Below, in pieces: positions 37,924 through 46,442 of a stretch of DNA of 64,000 nt (positions are counted from its first letter, which is position 1; each line of letters starts with the position of its first letter). The notes under the pieces were generated by a model. The model was not told where the DNA came from. It searched no databases and was given only the letters and a program-made list of their open reading frames with translations. This stretch comes from Bryobacteraceae bacterium (GTDB lineage: Bacteria; Acidobacteriota; Terriglobia; Bryobacterales; Bryobacteraceae). Both the position numbers and the translations under genes were made by a program. The stretch is from contig CANGYQ010000012.1 in assembly GCA_947458745.1 (NCBI GenBank), positions 62,001 to 126,000 of the forward strand, written 5' to 3'.

Positions 37924-39534
37924 ATGTGGCAACAAGCATATACCCCGAATGATTCCGGCCTGGCGCTGGCAGCCATCGTCGCCTCCGCGCCGATCCTGGT
38001 CCTGCTTTATTTATTGGGCGTCGCGCGCAAACCGGCCTGGATGGCCGCGCTGGCGGGTTTGGCCACTGGCCTCGCGCTGGCGCTGTTCTTCTATCAGATG
38101 CCGGTGGGCTTGGCCCTGTCGTCAGTGGCTTACGGCGCGGCGTTCGGCATGTTCCCCATCGGCTGGATTGTCTTCTGGGCGATCATCCTTTACCGCATCA
38201 CGCTGGTGACGGGGCGCTTTGAGATCTTGAAGGACTCGATCGGCTCCTTAACAGACGACCGCCGCCTCCAGGCACTGCTGATCGCCTTCGCCTTTGGCGC
38301 TTTCATCGAAGGCGCCGCCGGGTTCGGCACGCCTGTCGCGGTGGCCGCCGCCATGCTGGCGGGCCTCGGCTTTTCGCCCTTCTATGCGGCCGGCATCTGC
38401 CTGCTGGCCAACACCGCTCCAGTGGCCTTTGGCTCCATCGGCATTCCCGTGATCACCCTGGCCGGCATCACCCAACTGCCGTTGCAGGACTTGAGCACCT
38501 GGGTGGGCCGCATCTGCGCCCCGGTCTCGTTCTTTGTGCCCACCTATCTGATTATGGTGATGGGCGGTTGGAAGGCCGTCCGAGGCGTCCTGCCGGCAGT
38601 TCTCGGCTGCGGCCTGGCTTTTGCGGGCGCACAATTCTACGTCTCCAACTACCTCGGCCCGCAGTTGGTCGACATCGTCAGCTCACTGTCAGCAATTGGC
38701 ACGATGCTGCTGCTGTCGATCCTCTGGAAGCCCAAGGACACCTTTCACCTGGAAGGCGAAAGCGGCGTGCGCGTGGCCTTGAAGAAGCATCCGATCGGCG
38801 AGGTGCTGCTGGCCTGGTCACCCTATGCCTTCCTGGTGATGTTTGTGTTGCTGTGGGGCGAGGCGGAGGTGAAAAAGATCCTCAACCAAGCCACCATGAT
38901 GATCAACTGGCCCGGTCTGCACAATTTGGTGGAGCGCGTGCCGCCAGTCACCGGCAAGGCCTCGCCTTACGCGGCGGTGTTCACCTTCAACTTCTTTTCC
39001 GCCTCCGGCACAGCCTGCATGTTTGCAGCTTTCCTGTCGGCCATCGTGCTGCGCGTTTCCCCCAGCCAGATGGCGGGCGTGTTCGCCACCGCGTGCAAAC
39101 AACTGGCCCTCTCCATGTTGACCATCGCCAGTGTTCTGGGCTTGGCCTTCCTGCTGAACTACTGCGGCGCCACCGGTACGATGGGCCTGGCCCTGGCTGC
39201 GACCGGCGTGCTGTTCCCGTTCTTCTCGGCCATCCTCGGCTGGCTGGGCGTCTTCCTGACCGGCAGCGACACGTCCGCCAATGCTCTGTTCGGCAACCTG
39301 CAAGTGGTGACGGCCAACAAGCTGGGCCTGGACCCGGTGCTGATGGCCGCCTCCAATTCGGCGGGCGGCGTGATGGGCAAGATGATCAGCCTGCAATCGA
39401 TCGCCGTGGCCGCCGCCGCGACGGGCATGAAGCCGGAGGATGAATCCAAGCTCTTCCGCTTCACACTGCGGCATTCCGTGATCCTGGCCAGCGTGATCGG
39501 TCTGGTGGTGGTGGCGTACAACTACCTGCGGTAG
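37924..39534 (+). CDS. lldP: L-lactate permease (LctP/LldP family)
   Basis: A 536-residue, about 13-helix proton-coupled lactate/glycolate transporter. Strong family motifs: EGAAGFGTPVAVAAAMLAGL and GSDTSANALFGNLQVVTA, both nearly invariant in LctP. The C-terminal ASNSAGGVMGKMISLQSIAV is also typical. ATG 37924 has no clear ribosome site (only CCTCC precedes it). No lactate dehydrogenase gene (lldEFG or lldD) is adjacent. It is divergent from the symporter/galK unit and convergent with the next TPR gene, their stops 9 nt apart. Confidence 0.93.
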   Translation: MWQQAYTPNDSGLALAAIVASAPILVLLYLLGVARKPAWMAALAGLATGLALALFFYQMPVGLALSSVAYGAAFGMFPIGWIVFWAIILYRITLVTGRFEILKDSIGSLTDDRRLQALLIAFAFGAFIEGAAGFGTPVAVAAAMLAGLGFSPFYAAGICLLANTAPVAFGSIGIPVITLAGITQLPLQDLSTWVGRICAPVSFFVPTYLIMVMGGWKAVRGVLPAVLGCGLAFAGAQFYVSNYLGPQLVDIVSSLSAIGTMLLLSILWKPKDTFHLEGESGVRVALKKHPIGEVLLAWSPYAFLVMFVLLWGEAEVKKILNQATMMINWPGLHNLVERVPPVTGKASPYAAVFTFNFFSASGTACMFAAFLSAIVLRVSPSQMAGVFATACKQLALSMLTIASVLGLAFLLNYCGATGTMGLALAATGVLFPFFSAILGWLGVFLTGSDTSANALFGNLQVVTANKLGLDPVLMAASNSAGGVMGKMISLQSIAVAAAATGMKPEDESKLFRFTLRHSVILASVIGLVVVAYNYLR

Positions 39535-39543
39535 CAGATCAGG

Positions 39544-40704
39544 TCAGGGCTGCTTGGCGCCCTTCAGCAGAGCCTTCAATTGCAGATAGGCCGCCTCTTG
39601 ATAGGTGGTCTTGATGCGCTCGGCACCCACGGTTACGGCGGGGCGGCCGGTCGGCGGCTTCAAGCACCGACCGAGGAGTTGAATCGCCTCAGTATCGCCC
39701 GGCGCCCGATCCAGCACCGCCCGGAACCGTTCCGCCGCCACGGCATACTTGCCTTGCTTCAGCAGAGCGTAACCCACGTTGAAGTGATAGACCGGATCCG
39801 CCGGGTCGCCATCCAGGGCCTTCTGGAAGTTGGCCAGCGCCTCCGGCCGGTCACGGCGGCTTTGGGCAGCGGCCAGGTTATTGAATACCTCGTTCAAAGG
39901 CACCGTCTGGGCCACCAGGTCAAAGGCCTTCTCCGCCGCTTCAAACTCATTCAACTGGAAACGCGCCAGCCCCAGGTGAAACAGAGCATCGGAAGCTGTC
40001 GGGGCAGTGGCCGGAACGCGAGCCAGCCAACTGCTGGCCTCTGCCCATTGCTTGCGTTGAAAATAGAGCTTACCCAGCTCAAACACCGGCGGGGTGAAGT
40101 TGGGGTCCAGCCGCGCTGCCTTGCCGAACTGCGCGATCCGATTCTCGGGCTGGGGCAACACCAGGCCCCGGGCATAGCTTTCCAGGGCGTCGGTGGTCAC
40201 CAGATGCGAACGCAGCAGATAAGCATCCTCCTCCGGCGTACTGCCCGGCGCCAGATGCTTCAGCATCTGCCAGGACAACCTGTTTTGCAGCGCCGAAAGG
40301 TTGTCGAGCGTCCCCATGTCGGAGAACTCCACCGCCGGAGTCATCCGCTTTACATCCAACATCGAAGCCGTCACGCGCAGCAAGTCACCGGACTTCTCCA
40401 GCCTGCCGGAGACCACCAACGCCGCGTCCAGCGAGACCGCGGCCTTGATCACTGAGGCTCGCGTCAGCCGAGCGTAACGCTTAATCGCCAGTTGGCGCAG
40501 CACGGTGTCACGCCCGGTGCGGTCGGCCACCAGGCAGCCTTCCTGAGCCAGCGCGCCAGACAAGGCCTCAGCCACACTTTCGCCCACCCAGTCCAGAGTC
40601 TCAAAACCAGTTTGATTGAAAAAGGGAAGAACTAAGTAAGTTTGGCCTAGGCCAAGGGGAGCACTAAGTAGCAGAGAAGCGAGAAGGGCCGGGAGCTTTG
40701 TCAC
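39544..40704 (-). CDS. Secreted TPR protein with FlgO/CsgG-like N-terminal domain
   Basis: 386 residues. A signal peptide (about 1-20, LPALLASLLLSAPLGLG) precedes a domain (about 22-130) resembling the nucleotide-free TolB-N/FlgO fold: YLVLPFFNQTGFETLDWVGE, then AALVVSGRLEKSGDLLRVTA. Four to five TPRs follow (about 170-340, for example DPVYHFNVGYALLKQGKYAV). Similar proteins are widespread in acidobacteria; their role is unknown, perhaps assembly of envelope complexes. Confidence 0.78.
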   Translation of the reverse strand: MTKLPALLASLLLSAPLGLGQTYLVLPFFNQTGFETLDWVGESVAEALSGALAQEGCLVADRTGRDTVLRQLAIKRYARLTRASVIKAAVSLDAALVVSGRLEKSGDLLRVTASMLDVKRMTPAVEFSDMGTLDNLSALQNRLSWQMLKHLAPGSTPEEDAYLLRSHLVTTDALESYARGLVLPQPENRIAQFGKAARLDPNFTPPVFELGKLYFQRKQWAEASSWLARVPATAPTASDALFHLGLARFQLNEFEAAEKAFDLVAQTVPLNEVFNNLAAAQSRRDRPEALANFQKALDGDPADPVYHFNVGYALLKQGKYAVAAERFRAVLDRAPGDTEAIQLLGRCLKPPTGRPAVTVGAERIKTTYQEAAYLQLKALLKGAKQP

Positions 40705-40787
40705 CGGCCCTATTTTACCGAATCACCGGGCGGCGGCCCATCAGCCTGGCGCCGCCCATTGGAGAGGAGCACATCCGGTGTTCGATT

Positions 40788-41132
40788 TTAGAGGCCAGCC
40801 GGGCGGCCTTCGGTGCTGCCGAACACCAGCTTGGTCTTGGTGCCGCCCACGCGGATCTCGTCCACGCGGAACTTGCCGCCTTCGTTGGCGTAGCGGACAG
40901 ACGTGGTACCGAACTTGTTTTCGGTGTTCTCCACCTTCACTTCGGTCTCCACTGATTCCTTGCCGCCCTTGATGGTGGCCCGGTTGTCCTTCACTTCAAC
41001 TTTGTAGTCGCCCGGCTTCAACGTGGTGCCATTCACCACGGAGGGCTGGAACAGCGTCACCCGGTAGGATTCCGCCGCGCTCATCGAAGCCAGCGCCACC
41101 GTCGTGAAAGCGATCATCAAATTCATCTTCAT
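40788..41132 (-). CDS. Small secreted protein, unknown function
   Basis: 114 residues from ATG 41132, preceded by AGGAG at 8 nt; the longer frame to 41210 is not needed. A signal peptide (about 1-20, MIAFTTVALASMSAAES) leads into a small all-beta domain (YRVTLFQPSVVNGTTLKPGD, VEVKDNRATIKGGKESVETE). Similar proteins of this size with a LKPGDYKVEV phrase are frequent in acidobacteria and uncharacterised. Strong expression is suggested by the good ribosome site. It lies between miaA and a TPR gene on the same strand. Confidence 0.75.
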   Translation of the reverse strand: MKMNLMIAFTTVALASMSAAESYRVTLFQPSVVNGTTLKPGDYKVEVKDNRATIKGGKESVETEVKVENTENKFGTTSVRYANEGGKFRVDEIRVGGTKTKLVFGSTEGRPAGL

Positions 41133-41224
41133 TTTCTTAGCTCCTGAATGTTTCTCAGTCATCCGGCTTAGTGAGTGATCTCTTTCACTGCACTTGCCGT
41201 TCACAACCAAAGATACGCGCGGGC

Positions 41225-42199
41225 TTAGAAATTGTTCCGTGTGAGTTGCGATGACTCGCCCCGGTTTTTCAGCAACTCGCCCACCAGTGCGGAGGCCGCC
41301 CCTTGGATTCGCGGTTCGTCCCCAAAGCCTGCCAAATGGATCGCCTCCGGCTGCTGATTCCGGAACCAGGTGAACTGCCGCTTGGCATAGTTGCGGGTGA
41401 TCTGCTGAATATGGGCGATCGCCGCGGCCAGCGTCATCCGGCCTTCCAGAACCGCCAGTGTTTCCCGGTAGCCGTGCGCCGTAAACGCCGGCGCATCGCC
41501 CGGCACGCCCGCCGCCCGGAGAGCGGCCACCTCATCCAGCCAGCCGTCGTCGTACAACTGTCTTGTGCGGCGATTGATGCGTTCGTACAACTCCTCCCGG
41601 GGAGGCGCCAGAAACAGGATCAGCGGCGCATAGCCTTGCAGACCGTCGCGCGGAGCGGCCAACTGATGGGTCAATGGCTGCCGGGCCTGGATGATCACCT
41701 CCAGTGCACGGACCAGCTTTTGCTCGTCGTGGGCATGAATGCGCGCGGCTGCCGCAGGGTCCAGGCGCGTCAGGATGCGATGCAAGGACCCGGGCGGCCG
41801 TTTCCGTAAACGATGCCGCAACTCCGGGTCACGGCGCGGGCCCTCAAAGATGCCCTCCAGCAGCGTCTTCAAATAGAAGCCTGTGCCGCCCGCCAGAACG
41901 GGCAGGCGTCCGCGCCCGGATATCTCATTGATGGACGCCCGGGCCAGGCGTGAGAAATCCCCGGCGGAAAAGGCCACGGTCGGTTCCTGGATGTCGAGAA
42001 GATGGTGTGGGATGCCGCCGCGTTCCGCCAGCGGGAGCTTGGCGGTGCCGATGTCAAAGCCCCGGTAGACCTGTTGGGAGTCGCAATTGACCACCTCGCC
42101 GCCAAACTCCGCCGCAACTTTTAAGGCCAACGTGGTCTTTCCACTGGCGGTGGGCCCAGCTATTGCAACCAAGGGGCGCCTGGTGGCGTCTGAAACCAT
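41225..42199 (-). CDS. miaA: tRNA dimethylallyltransferase
   Basis: MiaA transfers a dimethylallyl group to N6 of A37 in tRNAs reading UNN codons. The P-loop GPTASGKTTLALKVA lies at about 14-28. Substrate motifs are NCDSQQVYRGFDIGTAKL and GGIPHHLLDIQEP, and the prenyl-site VLAGGTGFYLKTLLEGIF is intact. The C-terminal QITRNYAKRQFTWFRNQ is also diagnostic. The 324-residue length is normal. ATG 42199 follows TACACT (42210-42215, minus strand) by 10 nt, so the message may be nearly leaderless. Confidence 0.96.
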   Translation of the reverse strand: MVSDATRRPLVAIAGPTASGKTTLALKVAAEFGGEVVNCDSQQVYRGFDIGTAKLPLAERGGIPHHLLDIQEPTVAFSAGDFSRLARASINEISGRGRLPVLAGGTGFYLKTLLEGIFEGPRRDPELRHRLRKRPPGSLHRILTRLDPAAAARIHAHDEQKLVRALEVIIQARQPLTHQLAAPRDGLQGYAPLILFLAPPREELYERINRRTRQLYDDGWLDEVAALRAAGVPGDAPAFTAHGYRETLAVLEGRMTLAAAIAHIQQITRNYAKRQFTWFRNQQPEAIHLAGFGDEPRIQGAASALVGELLKNRGESSQLTRNNF

Positions 42200-42244
42200 A
42201 TCGTCTTCGAGTGTAGACTGAAGGCGGCGGGAGCCCGGCTCATC

Positions 42245-44284
42245 ATGAACTATCAGCGTCTTTGGAAACCTTGCCTCGCGTCGGCCTTGATGGCCGCTTC
42301 AGCGATGGCGCAAAGCAAGCCTGCGCCGAAAGTGGACAAGGCTTCGGCCTACTACAACTATGCGATGGCCCACCTGTATTCCGAATTGGCGCAAGCCTAC
42401 GGCAATAAGGGCGACTACTTAAACACAGCCATCGAGCATTACCGCTCCGCCATCAAAGCGGACCCCGGTGCTACCTTCCTGGCCGAAGAGTTGTCGGATC
42501 TCTATATCCAGACCGGCCAGATCCGCTCCGCCGTCACCGAAGCTGAAGACGCGCTGAAGGCCAATCCCGACGATCTGAATTCACGCCGCGTGCTGGGCCG
42601 GATCTATTCGCGGATGATCGGCGACCGGGAAAACAACCGGATCAACGAGACGATGGTGAAGAAGGCGATTGAGCAGTACGAGAAGATCGCCGAGAAAGCA
42701 CCCAAGGATGTCGACACTTGGCTGATGCTGGGCCGCCTGCACAAGGTTTCGCAGAACTCGCCCGAGTCGGAAAAGGCTTACAAGAAAGCGCTGGAACTGG
42801 ATCCGGACAACGAAGATGCCAGTGTTGGCCTGGCCATGGTCTATGCCGACCTGGGCGACAACAAGACGGCGGCGGCGCTGCTCGAAAAGGCGACCCGCAA
42901 GAATCCGAACCTCCGCACGCTCACCACGCTGGCCTCCAGTTACGAGCAGATGCGCGACTATAAGCTGGCGGCGGAAACGCTGCGCCGCGCCGCTGATCTG
43001 GCCCCCGGCAACATGGACATCAAGCGCGCCTATGCGCAGAACCTCCTGTTTAGCGATCAGTTGGATGAAGCAGTAAAGGCTTATCTGGAAGTGGTGGAAG
43101 AAGAGCCCAAGGACACGCAGTCCTGGCTGCGTCTCTCGCAGGTCTACCGCCAACAGCGCAAGTTTGACCAGGCCCGCGAAACGGGCGACAAGGCCCGCGC
43201 GCTGGAACCCAACAATCTGGAAATCAAGTACAACGACGTCAGCCTGCTGGAAGCGGAAGGCAAGCGCGGCGACGCCATTGCCACGCTGAAGGATCTGGTG
43301 ACGGCCACCGCCAAGCGCAACTACACCGCCGCGGACAAGACCAATCGCCTTGTTCTGCTCGAACGGCTGGGGCTGCTCTACCGGCAGAACGAACAGACCA
43401 AGGAAGCGGTGGAGACGTTCCGGCAGATGATGGAACTGGAGCCGGACACCTCCTCGCGGGCCTGGGCGCAAGTGATTGAGACCTACCGCGGCGCACGTGA
43501 ATTTAAGGCCGCCTTGACAGAAGCCGATAGTGCCCGCCAGAAGTTTCCGCAGGACCGGATGATCAAGCTGATCCGCGCCAACCTATTGGCGGAAACCGGT
43601 CGCGGCGACGAAGCCGCCAAGGAAGTCCGGACCCTGCTGGATGGAAAAGCCGACCGCGAAGTCTACTTGAGCCTGGCCCAGATCTTCGAGAAGAGCAAGA
43701 ACTACGCCGAGATGGGCAAGGCCATTGATGAAGCCGAAAAGCTGACCGATTCGGCCGAGGACAAAGAGAACCTCTACTTCATGCGCGGTGCGATGTTGGA
43801 AAAGCAAAAGAAGTTCGACGCGGCGGAAGCGGAGTTCCGCAAAGTGCTGGCAGCGAATCCGGAGAACCCCTCAGCGCTGAACTACCTGGGCTACATGCTG
43901 GTGGACCGCAACGTCCGCGTGCCGGAGGCTCTGGAGATGATCCAGAAGGCGCTCTCCCGCGATCCCGACAACGGCGCCTATCTCGATAGCCTGGGCTGGG
44001 CCTTCTACCGGCTGGACCGCCTGAAGGAAGCGGAATCTGCTCTGCTCCGCGCGATCGACAAAGCTCCGCATGACCCCACCGTGCATGATCACCTGGGCGA
44101 CGTCTATTCAAAGCAAGGCCGCACCAAGGATGCCATCGGGCAGTGGGAACGCTCCCTGAGCGAATGGAAAGCCACCGGCCCCAATGAACAGGACCCGGTC
44201 GAGATCGCCAAGGTACAGAAGAAAGTGGATACGGCCAAGGTTCGGCAGGCCAAGGAATCTTCGCCGGGCGCGCCCAAACCGTAA
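42245..44284 (+). CDS. Secreted TPR-repeat protein
   Basis: 679 residues with a signal peptide (about 1-22, LWKPCLASALMAASAMAQ) and TPRs over almost the whole length, from about 35 to 640. The repeats are regular and include LGYMLVDRNVRVPEALEMIQ and LDSLGWAFYRLDRLKEAESA, which match the C-terminal region of YfgC/BepA-like and other large acidobacterial TPR proteins. The Lys-rich C-terminus is probably disordered. It is divergent from miaA. Partner unknown; periplasmic scaffolding is the usual inference. Confidence 0.85.
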   Translation: MNYQRLWKPCLASALMAASAMAQSKPAPKVDKASAYYNYAMAHLYSELAQAYGNKGDYLNTAIEHYRSAIKADPGATFLAEELSDLYIQTGQIRSAVTEAEDALKANPDDLNSRRVLGRIYSRMIGDRENNRINETMVKKAIEQYEKIAEKAPKDVDTWLMLGRLHKVSQNSPESEKAYKKALELDPDNEDASVGLAMVYADLGDNKTAAALLEKATRKNPNLRTLTTLASSYEQMRDYKLAAETLRRAADLAPGNMDIKRAYAQNLLFSDQLDEAVKAYLEVVEEEPKDTQSWLRLSQVYRQQRKFDQARETGDKARALEPNNLEIKYNDVSLLEAEGKRGDAIATLKDLVTATAKRNYTAADKTNRLVLLERLGLLYRQNEQTKEAVETFRQMMELEPDTSSRAWAQVIETYRGAREFKAALTEADSARQKFPQDRMIKLIRANLLAETGRGDEAAKEVRTLLDGKADREVYLSLAQIFEKSKNYAEMGKAIDEAEKLTDSAEDKENLYFMRGAMLEKQKKFDAAEAEFRKVLAANPENPSALNYLGYMLVDRNVRVPEALEMIQKALSRDPDNGAYLDSLGWAFYRLDRLKEAESALLRAIDKAPHDPTVHDHLGDVYSKQGRTKDAIGQWERSLSEWKATGPNEQDPVEIAKVQKKVDTAKVRQAKESSPGAPKP

Positions 44285-44332
44285 AGCGTTTCGCTAGCGT
44301 CTTTCTTCCTGCCGGGAGAGCAACGGCTGTGG

Positions 44333-44338
44333 CATAAT
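44333..44338 (+). promoter_or_regulatory. Candidate -10 box for the kinase-like gene
   Basis: CATAAT lies 32 nt before ATG 44371. A start about 7 nt downstream would fall inside the 44339-44359 hairpin, so that sequence could act on DNA or RNA. No clear -35 box. Confidence 0.35.
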
Positions 44339-44359
44339 CCTCACCATTGATTGGTGAGG
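44339..44359 (+). promoter_or_regulatory. Hairpin sequestering the ribosome binding site of the kinase-like gene
   Basis: CCTCACCA (44339-44346) pairs perfectly with TGGTGAGG (44352-44359) across a 5-nt loop. The right arm contains GGTGAGG, the Shine-Dalgarno for ATG 44371 (about 10 nt further). Folding would hide the ribosome site; the dyad could also be a protein operator near the transcription start. Confidence 0.5.
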
Positions 44360-44370
44360 AAAATTTACTA

Positions 44371-45201
44371 ATGCGTCTAACTGTTGTCCTGGCCTTGATT
44401 CTTCCTGCTTTGGTATCGGCCCAAGCCGTGCCACCGCTGAGCAAGGCCGCCATGGCGGACTTCCTTCGTTCCGGCAAGATTACCCGGACCAAAGACGTTG
44501 CCAATGGGGTCACCAATTCCCGCCGCCTGACACTCACCGACGGCACCCTGACCCATGACGCGCACTTGCAAACCATTGATCAGGCGATGACCAGCTTCCA
44601 AGGCAACCGTGGCACCGAGCTGAATTTCCGCGATACCTGGAAGTACAACGTAGCGGCCTACCGCCTGGCCGAAATGCTGGACCTGGACTACATGGTGCCC
44701 CTTTCGGTGGACCGCACCGTCGGCGGGTCCACCGGTGCGGTCACCTGGTGGTGTGACAACGTCAAGTTTGACGAAGGCAAGCGTGTTAAGGACAAGGTCA
44801 ATCCGCCGGATCTACCGGACTGGAACAACCAGATGTTCATCCTGCGCGTGTTTGATCAGCTGATCTACAACACGGACCGCAATCTGGGCAACATGTTGAT
44901 CACCAATGACTGGCGCATCGTCATGATCGACCACACCCGGGCATTCCGGCTGATGAAGCAGCTGCAGAACCCCAAGAACCTGGTCAAATGCGAACGCGGC
45001 CTGCTGGCCAAGATGAAGGCGCTTGACGAGAACCAGCTGTTTGAGCGCACCAAAGGCTACCTGACGCGCGAAGAGGTGCGCGGCGTGATCGGCCGGCGCG
45101 ACCTGATTGTGCAGTTCTTCGAAAAGGGCGGCGATGCCGTGCTCTACGACCACCCCCGCCCCCAGACCCCTAAGGTCTACTGGGGTGCGCAGACCGACTA
45201 G
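44371..45201 (+). CDS. Secreted kinase-fold protein (Fam20/HipA/PI-kinase-like)
   Basis: 276 residues from ATG 44371 (signal peptide about 1-18, LTVVLALILPALVSAQ). The C-terminal half has the kinase catalytic pattern FDQLIYNTDRNLGNMLI followed by WRIVMIDHTRAF: a D-R-N-x-x-N catalytic loop and a DFG-like D-H, as in Fam20, HipA and PI-kinase-related folds. The preceding KYNVAAYRLAEMLDLDYMVP resembles the segment joining the lobes in these families. The N-lobe Lys is not obvious. A secreted atypical kinase is inferred; substrate unknown. It is convergent with a PPP-type phosphatase gene and preceded by a hairpin over its ribosome site. Confidence 0.65.
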   Translation: MRLTVVLALILPALVSAQAVPPLSKAAMADFLRSGKITRTKDVANGVTNSRRLTLTDGTLTHDAHLQTIDQAMTSFQGNRGTELNFRDTWKYNVAAYRLAEMLDLDYMVPLSVDRTVGGSTGAVTWWCDNVKFDEGKRVKDKVNPPDLPDWNNQMFILRVFDQLIYNTDRNLGNMLITNDWRIVMIDHTRAFRLMKQLQNPKNLVKCERGLLAKMKALDENQLFERTKGYLTREEVRGVIGRRDLIVQFFEKGGDAVLYDHPRPQTPKVYWGAQTD

Positions 45202-45235
45202 CACCCCGCCCGCATGATTCCTGGCGGTCGTGCCT

Positions 45236-45300
45236 AGCCCCATGCGTCAGCTTGGGGCTTTTTCAGGGTACGTGTTGTAGCCCCCAGCCTACCTCATGCC
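45236..45300. repeat. Paired palindromic intergenic repeat (REP/BIME-like), copy C
   Basis: AGCCCC-ATGCGTCAGCTT-GGGGCT (45236-45259) followed by TTTTTC, then after 20 nt a diverged inverted copy (45279-45300). Layout and spacer match copy A at 2780. The first hairpin plus T-run is a plausible terminator for the kinase-like gene; the second half overlaps the stop of the convergent phosphatase gene. Confidence 0.65.
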
Positions 45301-46296
45301 CAGCAACGTCGATACTTGGCTGCCTTCGATGATCAGGCAGTCTTTGGGTCCGCTGTAGGACTGGCTCAGGCCAACGTCGATATCGACCACCCGTCCGCCA
45401 AAGCGAGGTTTGATGGCCGCTTTGGTGGGCGTGTGGCCAATCACGATCCGGGCCACGCCAAAGTTTTTCAGCAGCGTATCGACGTGGGCACTCATCGGCT
45501 CCTCCGGCCCCTGCGCGATCCCGCGCCACCACAGCGGGCCATCTTCGGCCATGGCCAGCCCGCCTTGCAGCTTCGCGGGTTCCAGTAACTCCGTGCGCAC
45601 GCTTTTGTTGATCTCCTCAATCGTCAGCGCGGCCATGCGCGGACTCAGGCCGGCATGGACAAACAGCGTGTCGTTGATCTTCAGAACCGCCGGATGGCTA
45701 GCGGTCCATCGGCCGATCGGACCCTTAGGCTCCCAGGCCTGCCGATGCTCCACCCAGCCCAGCGGCGTTTCCTTGTCGAACTTGGCTTTGAAGGCGGCCG
45801 GATCAGCCGGCTTCTTCTGCTCCAGTAACTGCTGGTAGAACGCATCGCGCAACTCAGCCGACTTATCACTTTTGAACTCGGCAAACTCCGCCGCTGTGGT
45901 GTAGCGGAGGTCGCCATACATATTCATCGCATCGTGATTGCCGATTAGAACGTGGATGGCACCGCCGGCTTTTTTAGCTTGTTTCTCCAGATTCTGGAGC
46001 AGTTCAATCACCTTGCGGGTATCTGGCCCGCGGTCCGGCAAGTCACCAATCTGGACCAGGTTCGTCTTGCCACCAATCCACTTGCCACTGGAGTCCACCA
46101 CCTTGGCCGCGCGCAGCACTTCCATGAAGGCGGCCAGGTCTCCGTGCACGTCGCCCACGGCCACAATCCGGTCAACACCTGAGAAAACCGCCTTCTGGGC
46201 CTTAGCCAGCGGGGCAGGAACCACCAGCAATGCCGCTAAGGCAAAAAACAAGCCGCTTCTGGCCGCGACTTTCGAGGAAGCATGGCACTTATACAT
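45289..46296 (-). CDS. Secreted PPP-type metallophosphoesterase
   Basis: 335 residues from ATG 46296, with AGGAAG about 11 nt upstream; the longer frame to 46377 is less likely. A signal peptide or membrane anchor (about 15-35, SGLFFALAALLVVPAPLAKA) precedes a calcineurin-like domain: GDVHGD, IGDLPDRGPDT (GDxxDRG), LIGNHDAMNMYGD, later VHAGLSP and IVIGHTPT, the full set of metal and phosphate ligands of the PPP superfamily (Shewanella-type bacterial phosphatase). Substrate could be phosphoproteins or other phosphoesters. It is convergent with the kinase-like gene. Confidence 0.88.
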   Translation of the reverse strand: MYKCHASSKVAARSGLFFALAALLVVPAPLAKAQKAVFSGVDRIVAVGDVHGDLAAFMEVLRAAKVVDSSGKWIGGKTNLVQIGDLPDRGPDTRKVIELLQNLEKQAKKAGGAIHVLIGNHDAMNMYGDLRYTTAAEFAEFKSDKSAELRDAFYQQLLEQKKPADPAAFKAKFDKETPLGWVEHRQAWEPKGPIGRWTASHPAVLKINDTLFVHAGLSPRMAALTIEEINKSVRTELLEPAKLQGGLAMAEDGPLWWRGIAQGPEEPMSAHVDTLLKNFGVARIVIGHTPTKAAIKPRFGGRVVDIDVGLSQSYSGPKDCLIIEGSQVSTLLGMR

Positions 46297-46442
46297 ATGC
46301 AAATACGCTTCCTGAAATGATAACGCTTGCGCGCCTCGGCCCGGGTACGCCGCGTTTCCCGGTTTTTTCGAGTTCATTAATCAGGACTTCGTAATAAATC
46401 CGCTTGTCATGACACGAGGATAGTGAGGGCGAGAATTCAGCA

